Shown one piece after another: positions 1 through 6,857 of a stretch of 8,139 nucleotides of DNA (positions within the stretch are counted from its first letter, which is position 1; every line of letters begins with the position of its first letter). This DNA is from Bacteroidales bacterium (GTDB lineage: Bacteria > Bacteroidota > Bacteroidia > Bacteroidales > UBA10428). Location of the stretch: the NCBI GenBank assembly GCA_030626465.1, contig DAOUOU010000125.1:1-8139 (forward strand), read 5' to 3'. The notes under the pieces were generated by a model that worked only from the letters and a program-made list of their open reading frames with translations, was not told the DNA's origin and searched no databases. Both the position numbers and the translations under genes were made by a program.

Positions 1-536
1 ATTGGAACAATTGTAAAGTCATTTTTGAGCCAGTATTTCAGAAAAGGAAGCTGCACTTCGAGACTATGTTCAGTGGCATGAGGCTTTGGGTCGTTTGATA
101 TGAATTTATTATGATCAACCAGCCATTGTGCAAGTGTATCCACAGCAACCCTTCCCAGTGGTGTTAAGAAATCACCCTGACTGTAGATGGAAGCTCCGTT
201 AAAAGACATGGTGTGGCTTGAACCGATCAGAAAGATATGTTTGAATTTTCTGTCCCGGTCAATTTGTCTGAAACCGGCAGCCGCAACGCTACCTGAAAAT
301 ACATAACCTGCATGAGGTACTATTATTGCAAGAGGTTCGTTTACAGGAACAATGCCAGGTTCAGAAAAAAAATCTTTAAGCATTTTCGATAATTCGTCCG
401 GATTTTTGGGGTAAAATCTCCCTGCAACAGCCGGATGGCGATCTATTTTTGTAAAAGTTCGCTGTTTGGTCTGGGCATCACAGGAATGGCCCAATAGTAT
501 AATAAAAATGGTGTAAACTATTAAACGAATCTTCAT
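1..536 (-). CDS. MEMO1/AmmeMemoRadiSam system protein B family, exported, 3' end outside window
   Basis: This is the N-terminal 178 residues of a MEMO1-family protein; the frame runs off the left edge. Seen in the sequence: PAVAGRFYP at residues 35-43 (the family's usual N-terminal motif), IVPHAGYVFSG at 72-82, LIGSSHTMSF at 103-112 (equivalent to the GPSHH segment), and EHSLEVQLPF at 156-165. H75 and H108 correspond to the two metal-ligand histidines known from human MEMO1; the third ligand, a Cys, would lie beyond the edge. Bacterial members often neighbour or are fused to AMMECR1 and radical SAM partners, none of which is visible here, and a fused AMMECR1 domain could lie off the edge. The start at 536 gives a Lys/Arg-plus-hydrophobic signal sequence (residues 1-18) with Cys19, so it may be a lipoprotein, although the preceding residues LGHS are a poor lipobox. 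No start codon lies between that segment and the MEMO fold. Biochemical function in bacteria is unsettled. Confidence 0.88.
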   Translation of the reverse strand, partial: MKIRLIVYTIFIILLGHSCDAQTKQRTFTKIDRHPAVAGRFYPKNPDELSKMLKDFFSEPGIVPVNEPLAIIVPHAGYVFSGSVAAAGFRQIDRDRKFKHIFLIGSSHTMSFNGASIYSQGDFLTPLGRVAVDTLAQWLVDHNKFISNDPKPHATEHSLEVQLPFLKYWLKNDFTIVP

Positions 537-561
537 AACGATCTGGTCTTGATTTGGTTTA

Positions 562-592
562 TAAAAGTACGGAAAAATTTAATGGAATGAAA
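562..592 (-). promoter_or_regulatory. Candidate Bacteroidota-type promoter for the MEMO-family gene
   Basis: Read on the minus strand, TTTC (592-589) is followed after 19 bases by TACTTTTA (569-562). Each differs by one base from the Bacteroidota housekeeping elements TTTG (-33) and TAnnTTTG (-7), and the spacing is typical. Transcription would start about 20 bases before the ATG at 536. The match is by eye only, and such AT-rich motifs arise by chance, so this is tentative. If real, it lets the MEMO gene be expressed independently of the upstream barrel gene, whose stop codon is 112 bases away. Confidence 0.3.
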
Positions 593-648
593 TCAGCAGA
601 CGATGAAATAAGTGTGAGGAGTTACAGGTAATTGACTAATGGTTTGTA

Positions 649-1608
649 TCAAAAATCAATACTATAAGCAACACCTGCATTGAATATTAACTGAGTATTT
701 TGCTGGTAAAACGATGATGTGGTTGTAGGAATAATCAAAAAGGTAGTAAAATTGAACATGAAGTTACCTACACTATAATATACCGGTAGCATGAAATTAA
801 CCGACGTGATAGTATAAGACGGACCGAATACGGATTTGTCGCGTTCATTTATGTAATTGTAAAACAGATTTTTGGTTGTTTCCAATCCGTTAGCTTCAAT
901 ACTGTGTATCATCATAGCAAGGCTTCTCGGGTATTCATCATTTATCCACAGCAGAAACTCCTCGCTGTTCCACAGTTCATAAATAATCTTATTGTAGAAG
1001 TTTTTATCACTTATGTTGGCATCAAATTCCAGTTGTATACTCAAGAGTGAATTTCTAAAGAGAAAGTTTTCTTTGTAAAAACCCAAAGCATTCTGGAAGG
1101 AAAAGTAAAACATATTCCTTTCACCAAAGAGCATGCTCGTACTTAAGCCCCCGTAATACACACCTTTATTATAGTATATGTCAAGTTGAGCAATATCAGA
1201 AAAAGCAGATAAAAGGGGGCTGATGCTTTTGCTGTATTCCATATGAGTATAGGAAGGATAAATGGTCAGCTCATCACTTGGTCTATATGTGTAACCAGCC
1301 ATAAAATCAAACTCGGTAGTGGTTTTAGTAAAGCTTGTATCACCATTTTGTGTGACCAGGGACTGGAAAGACAGATCAAAGTTGTATTTCGAGAAAAAAC
1401 CAACGCCGGCGGTATAATTAGGCTGTTTCACTGTTTCGTTGATAACTCCTAAAGTATTTGTCTGGGTAGAATAATCGAAGGTGAAAAACAAAGTGCTGTA
1501 ATCAGGCATACTGTTTGCAGAAGAGGAATAAACCGGTTCGGGTTTTGATGCATGTACATCACAGAATATCAACAGAATTATCGATGTTATCTTTAATCTT
1601 TCACGCAT
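649..1608 (-). CDS. Predicted outer-membrane beta-barrel protein, family not recognised
   Basis: This is a 319-residue protein from the ATG at 1608. That start gives a clean signal peptide, MRERLKITSIILLIFCDVHA, with likely cleavage before SKPEP. An in-frame ATG at 1653 would add 15 residues with no positive charge before a hydrophobic run, so I prefer the inner start. The mature part alternates polar and aromatic/hydrophobic residues in short strands, as in the segments near YTYRPSDELTIYPSYTHMEY and NFMFNFTTFLIIPTTTSS. It ends in Phe, as many outer-membrane barrels do. A stretch of about 65 residues (roughly 196-260) is polar and helix-like, with NKIIYELWNSEEFLLWINDE, and interrupts the strand pattern. 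I do not recognise a named family; PorP/SprF-type or other Bacteroidota barrels are possible but not shown. It lies 112 bases upstream of the MEMO-family gene on the same strand and is divergent from the protease. Confidence 0.75.
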   Translation of the reverse strand: MRERLKITSIILLIFCDVHASKPEPVYSSSANSMPDYSTLFFTFDYSTQTNTLGVINETVKQPNYTAGVGFFSKYNFDLSFQSLVTQNGDTSFTKTTTEFDFMAGYTYRPSDELTIYPSYTHMEYSKSISPLLSAFSDIAQLDIYYNKGVYYGGLSTSMLFGERNMFYFSFQNALGFYKENFLFRNSLLSIQLEFDANISDKNFYNKIIYELWNSEEFLLWINDEYPRSLAMMIHSIEANGLETTKNLFYNYINERDKSVFGPSYTITSVNFMLPVYYSVGNFMFNFTTFLIIPTTTSSFYQQNTQLIFNAGVAYSIDF

Positions 1609-1792
1609 TGAACAAAACAAAGTCAACCAGAAGTTGATAACTTCACTAAGCATATGTGGCTAAAATTTCTGAAATATACTATTATTCGGTTATAATAGTT
1701 TATTTAGACTAGTAAACTTACAAAAGGTTTAAGAAGAAATTGTATAAATTATTCCTTTATAAGATTACCAAAACTCAGATTCAAGTGTCGGT
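1609..1792. promoter_or_regulatory. Divergent intergenic region between barrel gene and protease gene
   Basis: This very AT-rich, non-coding 184-base stretch must hold the 5' signals of both the minus-strand barrel gene and the plus-strand protease. It contains an imperfect inverted repeat, AGTTTA (1697-1702) and TAAACT (1713-1718), around a 10-base spacer with ACTAGT at its inner edge. On the minus strand TATATTTC lies just upstream of the alternative ATG at 1653 and is one base from TAnnTTTG, but no -33 element sits at the right distance. I cannot place a promoter for the protease with confidence, and there is no Shine-Dalgarno-like sequence before 1793, which is normal for Bacteroidota. 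Confidence 0.4.
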
Positions 1793-3973
1793 ATGATCAG
1801 GTTCAGGGAAGAATATTTAACAATATACATCATATGCATTTTGTATTTGTTTACAAGCAATACCGTTATTTCGCAAATACAAAATCCCGGTATTCCGGCA
1901 GGCATAACTAATGAAGAGAAATCCCGGACCGAATTTATACGACTGCCATCTTCAGCAAAGCTACTGAGTCAGATGAGTATGCAAGAGGGAGAGGAACAAT
2001 ACGGACTAAAAAAAGATGTCTTCGGAAGCGGGGTAGAATTGATAATTTCTCCCTCAACTCATGGAACATGGCATACACTGGGTGATAGGACAAGACTCTG
2101 GCAAGTTGGCATTACATCAGATCATGCCAGTTCACTAAGCTTAATTTTTAACAGGTATCATTTATTGCCGGGGAGTAAGCTATTTGTATACTCTCCCGAT
2201 ATGAGGGAAGTGTATGGAGCGTTCACTTTCAGAAACAATAAGAAAACCGATGTACTGGCCATATCCCCTGTGCTGAATGACAGCCTGATTATTGAGCTTC
2301 AGGTCGATCATACTGTAAAAGATTTTGGAGAATTAATAGTATCACGGGTAGGTGTGGGTTTTCCGGGAGAAAATGCGTTTAAAAATAGTGAAGATGAATG
2401 GTTTGGCAGTTCAGCTGATTGTGAGGTTGATGTGAATTGTGATATTACAAGCCATATACAAAGACAAAAATATTCCGTTTGCAGAGTGATATACGATGGA
2501 GTTAACCGATGCACCGGAACATTGATGAACAATACAACCGAAGATGGCAGACCTTTACTACTCACTGCAGGTCATTGTATTCTAAATGAGTATCAGGCTG
2601 AAACAGCCTTGTTCTTCTTCGATTATGAAAGTCCCTATTGCAACGGACCCGATGGAAAACTAAGATCGATATCAGGAAGTACTTTATTAAGCAGGGGACA
2701 TGGACTTGATTTTTCGCTGATGGAAATGTCAGCAAAACCACCGGCAGATTATTACCCTTTGTATGCAGGATGGGATGCCACTGGTATAAATACCAGGAAT
2801 GCCTACATTCTGCATCATCCGGAGGGTGATGTAAAGAAAATAACTATGGATAGTGATTCTCTTCAGAGAGGAACTTTTTTAGATTATGATTTTGAAACAC
2901 ACTGGCTGATCCCCGATTATGAATTGGGCACTACTGAGGCTGGCTCCTCTGGTGGCGCACTGTTTAATTCAACAAACCGGATTATTGGCACATTATCGGG
3001 TGGAGGTTCTGCCTGCAGTGATTATATTTATGACTATTACCAGATGTTCAGTCGTTGCTGGGCCGATTATTCAGATGAGTCAGAGCAACTTAAGGTTTGG
3101 CTCGATCCAACGAATTCCGGTCAACTGGTAATAGATAATTATACACCCATCGACCCCATGCTGACAGTTAGCGAAGAATTATCCAATGTCGATAATATTG
3201 AATCAGATTCACTTCCTAAATACAATACAGGATGGGGATACATCTCAGGCCATAACCACAGGTATTCGACAGAGTATGCAGAGCATTTTTTCAGAAATGG
3301 TTCGAAATACATTTATGCCCTGAATATGCGTATTGCAAAGGCGTTTTTCACCAGGTCCGATTCGAAGATCAAAATCAAAATATGGGAAGGTGTTGATTAC
3401 CCGGAAGAGATAGTCTTTGAAAAAGATATGTATTACTTCGAAATGGAGGCGGAAACGGAAAACTTCATCAGACTTGATACGCTGATATATGTGAACAAGA
3501 ATTTTTTTGTTGGGTACGAGATCAATTACTCCTATCCGGCAGATACATTTGCCGTATTTACAGCTGTACCGAGGGGAGAAGATGGAGCAAACAGTGCCTA
3601 TTGTAAAAAGGAAAATCAGTGGTTGCCCCTCACAAACGGAGAGGAAAGTTTTAATACCTCATTATCAATCAAACCTGTTGTAATGAATTATTACCCTCCC
3701 GATAAAACAAAGCCCGAAGAATTTCCTGTTCATGAAGTAACCATTTACCCGAATCCTACGTACCAGAATCTTCAGGTACTGTTCAGAACGCCTCCTGCCG
3801 GCAACATTAGTCTTTCCATATATGATATACATGGACGATTGGTGTTGAAGGGCACAAAAGAATCCCCCGAACCTAATTTCAACATCAATATTAGCAATCT
3901 TTACCAGGGTATGTATTTGCTAAAGATTACTTACGAAGGAGGTGAGGCAGCCCTTAAATTTGTTAAACTTTGA
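1793..3973 (+). CDS. Secreted lysyl-endopeptidase-type serine protease (S1) with T9SS type A sorting domain
   Basis: This 726-residue preproprotein is predicted to be exported by Sec and then T9SS. Layout: signal peptide (about 1-27), propeptide with a beta-rich domain (about 75-195), trypsin-fold protease (about 205-450), beta-rich accessory domain (about 475-632), and T9SS type A domain (about 648-726) starting VTIYPNPTYQN, with YDIHGRLV in the middle and a KFVKL end. Recalled alignment to Achromobacter protease I (API) places the triad at H261 (LLLTAGHC), D306 (GLDFSLME) and S386 (TEAGSSGGAL). Cysteines 210, 216, 240, 262, 283 and 408 match API's three disulfides (6-216, 12-80, 36-58). D414 aligns with API Asp225, the S1 residue that gives Lys specificity, so cleavage after Lys is inferred. 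API His210 is Ser402 here. C230, C422 and C604 are extra. The likely role is extracellular or cell-surface protein degradation. The family is secure; specificity is less so. Confidence 0.93.
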   Translation: MIRFREEYLTIYIICILYLFTSNTVISQIQNPGIPAGITNEEKSRTEFIRLPSSAKLLSQMSMQEGEEQYGLKKDVFGSGVELIISPSTHGTWHTLGDRTRLWQVGITSDHASSLSLIFNRYHLLPGSKLFVYSPDMREVYGAFTFRNNKKTDVLAISPVLNDSLIIELQVDHTVKDFGELIVSRVGVGFPGENAFKNSEDEWFGSSADCEVDVNCDITSHIQRQKYSVCRVIYDGVNRCTGTLMNNTTEDGRPLLLTAGHCILNEYQAETALFFFDYESPYCNGPDGKLRSISGSTLLSRGHGLDFSLMEMSAKPPADYYPLYAGWDATGINTRNAYILHHPEGDVKKITMDSDSLQRGTFLDYDFETHWLIPDYELGTTEAGSSGGALFNSTNRIIGTLSGGGSACSDYIYDYYQMFSRCWADYSDESEQLKVWLDPTNSGQLVIDNYTPIDPMLTVSEELSNVDNIESDSLPKYNTGWGYISGHNHRYSTEYAEHFFRNGSKYIYALNMRIAKAFFTRSDSKIKIKIWEGVDYPEEIVFEKDMYYFEMEAETENFIRLDTLIYVNKNFFVGYEINYSYPADTFAVFTAVPRGEDGANSAYCKKENQWLPLTNGEESFNTSLSIKPVVMNYYPPDKTKPEEFPVHEVTIYPNPTYQNLQVLFRTPPAGNISLSIYDIHGRLVLKGTKESPEPNFNINISNLYQGMYLLKITYEGGEAALKFVKL

Positions 3974-4040
3974 TTGTTAATTCATTGTGTGAAAACATCT
4001 TTTTGTTGTAATTTAATTGTGAGGTTTAAACGATTTTATC

Positions 4041-6575
4041 ATGCGATACCAATTTAGAAAGCTTTCCATCCTGTTACTCATAGTAGTTTTCGGTTTTTGT
4101 TTTTCAGCCTTTGTTTCTGCGCAAGCAAGATCACTTAAAGTTATCGGAACGGTTGAGCACAATCTTAATCCACTGGCAAACACAAAGGTGATACTTTTTA
4201 AGAACGGCAAAAGCGTGGAAATTGTGTACACCAAAACCAATGGTGAGTTTCAATTTGATCTGGATATTAATTATGAATACCTGATTGAGGTTAAAAAAAC
4301 CGGATTCCTCAACAAACGGATTGCCTTCAACACAGAATTACCGGATGATGTATCCGGCAGATGGACGATGGAGTTTGCAATGTCTTTGTTTGAAGGATGC
4401 GAGGGTGTGAATACCGATGCTTTGAAAGACCCGGTTGACAGGATAAAATATTCGACCAATAAAAGTGATTTCATTTCTGACAATGCCTATGTTCAGAACA
4501 TGAGAGGAAGAATTCAAAAGCTCCTAACTGATATTGATCGTTGTCATACGGATAAATTTCAAAATTTGGTGGACGAGGGAGATGAGTTATACCAATCAAA
4601 GCAACTGGCAGAGGCAAGACAGAAATATGAGGAAGCTTTAATTATGGTTCCTGATAACAGGTACGCACAGAGAAGAGTTGACGAAATAAACAAGCAGATT
4701 GGTGAGAACAGGCAAAACCAGCAAACGTATAATACTGCCATAAGCGAAGCTGACAGACTATATACTGCCGGGAATTACGATGCGGCCCGCAAGAAATATA
4801 ATGAGGCATTGCGGGCCGTGCCACAGAACAATTATCCTCGCGAAAAGGTAGCTGAAATTGATCGTCTGGTACAGGAACAGAACATGGCAGAGCAGGCAAA
4901 ACTGGAAACAGAAAGGAAATACAATGGTTTGATTGCACAGGGAAATGCTGCATATACTGCAAAAAATTTTGAAGCGGCCAAAACCTATTACGAGCAGGCT
5001 TTACTGGTAAAGCCGGGGGCTTCTTTCCCTCAGCAAAGAATAGCCGGGCTGGGTCCTGCAATTGCAAAACAAAAGCAGCAAACGCTCAGGAAAAATGCAA
5101 ACGAACAGGCTTATAAGGAAGCTCTGGCTATGGGTCAAAATGCAATGCAATCGAAAGACTATGATGCTGCCAAACAACATTTTAATAAGGCATTGATGCT
5201 TAAACCGGAGGAAAGCTACCCGCAGCAGATGATCAGTGAGATCGATCGTATGATTGAAGAGCAGAACCGTGCAGAAATGCTTTCCCGGAAGGCTGAAAAC
5301 GAACAACAGATAGCAGCGGCGCTGGATAAAGGAGATGCCATGTATAAAGCTAAAAATTACCAGGCAGCTGCCATGGCTTATCAGAAAGCCTTGCAACTCA
5401 ATCCGAACGACTCCTACGCCAAACAACGCTATAACAAGTCTAAGAGTATGATGGCTTCGGCTAATGCCGAAAAGCAAAAAACTCTTGAAAAAGCTCACCA
5501 GGAAAAGATTAAACAGGCAGATGTCCTGGTGGCCGCTGCATCTTATCAGCAAGCTATTGCGGTATATCAACAGGCGCTTTTGGCAAAACCTGATGATGCG
5601 CTCCTTAAAAACAAGCTGGCCGACGCTGAGCAAAAACTGGCTGCCGAACAGCAAGCGCTTGGCCAGAGGTATAGTCAGACTGTCCTCGAAGCAGACAATT
5701 TATTTAAGGCTAACAGACTGGCAGAAGCCAAAACCGTTTATCAGCGGGCATCCGGGATTAAGCCGGCCGAAAACTATCCAAAAACCCAGATAGCAAAGAT
5801 AGATACCCAAATTGCTGAACAGACGCGCTTTGAAGATGATAGAAAAGCAAAGGAATATAAATACAATGAAGCCATAACACAGGCTGATCGTTTGTATGGT
5901 CAGGATAAGATTGAAGAAGCAAAAACATATTACGAGCGAGCTCTTTCTTTGAAACCAAACGAGACTTATCCTACGGGACAGATTAGCAAGATTAATGGAC
6001 AACTTGCACAGATTTCGAAGACAAAACAGGAGAAAGCAGCATACGAACAAAGATACAACACAGTGATTGCATCGGCAGATAAGGCGTATGATAAGAGAGA
6101 TTATGAAACTGCAAAATCAGGTTATATGCAAGCACTGAGCATGAAACCATCGGAGTCGTATCCACAACAGCGATTAAACAAGATTGCTGAATTTGAACGT
6201 ATCATTGCACAAAAAGAAGCTGCTCAAAATGCTGCAATAGCTTCTGCTGCTGCCGCAGCTTCAGCATCAACTTCACCAAAACCATCGAAACTTTCCGAAC
6301 TGAATTTTACAAATGACAGTGAGAGAGATAAGTATCTGGATGGTCTGAAAAGGGAATACCCTCAAGGTGTTACACTTGAAATACATGAGGAAAAAATAAA
6401 AACTACGCATAGATATGTTGTTTACAGGGGTAAAGAGATAAGGGAATTCAGAAAAGTAAAATTTAATTGGGGAGGAGTGGAGTACTCACTTAATGGCAAA
6501 CCAATTACTTCACAATATTTTGATACACAAGTGAAAGTTCGTGAAGGTGAATATTTTAAGGAAATAAAGCTTTAA
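4041..6575 (+). CDS. Exported repeat protein: carboxypeptidase-regulatory-like domain, nine TPR-like units, distinct C-terminal domain
   Basis: This is an 844-residue protein. The signal peptide is residues 1-27 (hydrophobic run, then FVSA before QARS). Residues about 31-97 form a carboxypeptidase-regulatory/Peg-type beta-sandwich (VIGTVEHNLNPLANTKVILF, then TNGEFQFDLDINYEYLIEV, then GFLNKRIAF). A linker (about 110-165) with SLFEGCEG and DPVDRIKY precedes nine TPR-like units (172-725). An Ala/Ser-rich tether (about 725-749) then leads to a C-terminal domain (750-844) containing FNWGGVEYSLNGKPIT. The probable location is the periplasm or an outer-membrane surface, with the repeats as a protein-binding scaffold; this is inferred from architecture alone, and no enzyme motif is visible. 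It follows the protease by 67 bases on the same strand, so co-transcription is possible. Similar domain combinations occur in Bacteroidota proteins of unknown function. PorE of the T9SS also combines TPR and regulatory-like domains, but it ends in an OmpA-like domain that is absent here. Confidence 0.9.
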   Translation: MRYQFRKLSILLLIVVFGFCFSAFVSAQARSLKVIGTVEHNLNPLANTKVILFKNGKSVEIVYTKTNGEFQFDLDINYEYLIEVKKTGFLNKRIAFNTELPDDVSGRWTMEFAMSLFEGCEGVNTDALKDPVDRIKYSTNKSDFISDNAYVQNMRGRIQKLLTDIDRCHTDKFQNLVDEGDELYQSKQLAEARQKYEEALIMVPDNRYAQRRVDEINKQIGENRQNQQTYNTAISEADRLYTAGNYDAARKKYNEALRAVPQNNYPREKVAEIDRLVQEQNMAEQAKLETERKYNGLIAQGNAAYTAKNFEAAKTYYEQALLVKPGASFPQQRIAGLGPAIAKQKQQTLRKNANEQAYKEALAMGQNAMQSKDYDAAKQHFNKALMLKPEESYPQQMISEIDRMIEEQNRAEMLSRKAENEQQIAAALDKGDAMYKAKNYQAAAMAYQKALQLNPNDSYAKQRYNKSKSMMASANAEKQKTLEKAHQEKIKQADVLVAAASYQQAIAVYQQALLAKPDDALLKNKLADAEQKLAAEQQALGQRYSQTVLEADNLFKANRLAEAKTVYQRASGIKPAENYPKTQIAKIDTQIAEQTRFEDDRKAKEYKYNEAITQADRLYGQDKIEEAKTYYERALSLKPNETYPTGQISKINGQLAQISKTKQEKAAYEQRYNTVIASADKAYDKRDYETAKSGYMQALSMKPSESYPQQRLNKIAEFERIIAQKEAAQNAAIASAAAAASASTSPKPSKLSELNFTNDSERDKYLDGLKREYPQGVTLEIHEEKIKTTHRYVVYRGKEIREFRKVKFNWGGVEYSLNGKPITSQYFDTQVKVREGEYFKEIKL
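4554..6215 (+). repeat. Nine tandem TPR-like protein repeats of about 57-66 residues
   Basis: Each unit follows the pattern YnxxIxxADxxYxAxxYxxAKxxYxxALxxKPxexYPqqrIxxID, then a charged, Gln-rich spacer. The conserved Pro falls at residues 204, 261, 325, 389, 455, 517, 575, 639 and 703, so spacings are 57, 64, 64, 66, 62, 58, 64 and 64. One unit is therefore one TPR hairpin plus an extra helix of about 30 residues, not the 34-residue period of canonical TPR arrays. Units 5 and 6 depart most: AK replaces PQ after the Tyr in unit 5, and DDALLK replaces the motif in unit 6. The copies are similar in protein but clearly diverged in DNA, which argues for old duplication under selection rather than recent expansion. 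Confidence 0.88.
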
Positions 6576-6624
6576 TTGTAAGTAACTATTTATAAATTAG
6601 TGCTGTTAAACAAAAACCAACACT

Positions 6625-6837
6625 ATGAGCACAATCAAAAAAGCGGTTTCTTATATACTAATTAGTTTAGTTCTCATATTCACAGTAATTGCAGTACTCG
6701 GAATTTGGGAATTAATCAACCTGGAGCAGGTGATGATCAAAGTTATATATTCACTGCTCGTTATTTTTGCTGCTTCTGCAGTAATACTATTTATCTTTAC
6801 TGTTCTGATTAAAGAGGATCCTAAGACTGACTCATAG
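6625..6837 (+). CDS. Small two-helix membrane protein, hypothetical
   Basis: This is a 70-residue protein with an ATG start, 49 bases after the repeat-protein stop. Two hydrophobic segments, about residues 8-28 and 40-62, are separated by a short acidic/polar loop (ELINLEQ). The N-terminus has Lys5-Lys6, and the tail KEDPKTDS is charged. By the positive-inside rule both termini are probably cytoplasmic, though the tail also has acidic residues. I recognise no family. Support for a real gene is the complete, well-formed two-helix pattern, the position in a gap that would otherwise be empty, and the same strand as the gene before it. On the minus strand the next gene ends only 20 bases away. 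It could be the last member of a transcript starting at the repeat gene or earlier. Confidence 0.65.
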   Translation: MSTIKKAVSYILISLVLIFTVIAVLGIWELINLEQVMIKVIYSLLVIFAASAVILFIFTVLIKEDPKTDS

Positions 6838-6857
6838 TTGAGTAGTTACCAAGTCTT

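Noticed and set aside
1243..1452. 69-codon plus-strand open frame opposite the barrel gene
   Set aside because: It is antisense to a stronger gene and shows no recognisable motif.
1697..1718. Inverted repeat AGTTTA...TAAACT in the divergent intergenic region as an operator
   Set aside because: Six-base AT-rich arms with a 10-base spacer are expected by chance here and no regulator gene is nearby; noted only within the intergenic entry.
3985..4016. Possible promoter before the repeat gene: TTG and TAATTTAA, 21 bases apart
   Set aside because: The -7 candidate has two mismatches to TAnnTTTG and the upstream element is only a trinucleotide, so chance is likely in such AT-rich sequence.
5001..5654. 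217-codon open frame on the minus strand inside the repeat gene
   Set aside because: It lies fully antisense to a well-supported repeat protein; its translation is Leu/Phe/Arg/His-rich with no domain or signal, as expected from the complement of Lys/Gln/Glu-rich codons. Other antisense frames in this gene are dismissed likewise.
5464..5793. 109-codon open frame on the plus strand overlapping the repeat gene in another frame
   Set aside because: Its composition is only a frame-shifted reading of the repeat codons, and the main frame shows clear protein-level repeat conservation throughout.
6593..6600. TAAATTAG before the 70-residue gene as a -7 element
   Set aside because: It is one mismatch from TAnnTTTG, but the only upstream TTG (6576-6578) is 14 bases away, too close for the usual spacing.
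1793..6837. The three plus-strand genes as a new multi-gene system
   Set aside because: They share strand and short gaps, but nothing in their domains ties them to one process, and conservation of the order cannot be tested here.
6830..6843. Small hairpin ACTCA-TAGT-TGAGT at the convergent gene ends, as a possible terminator
   Set aside because: The stem is only five pairs, overlaps the stop codon of the 70-residue gene, and has no adjoining T-run on either strand.
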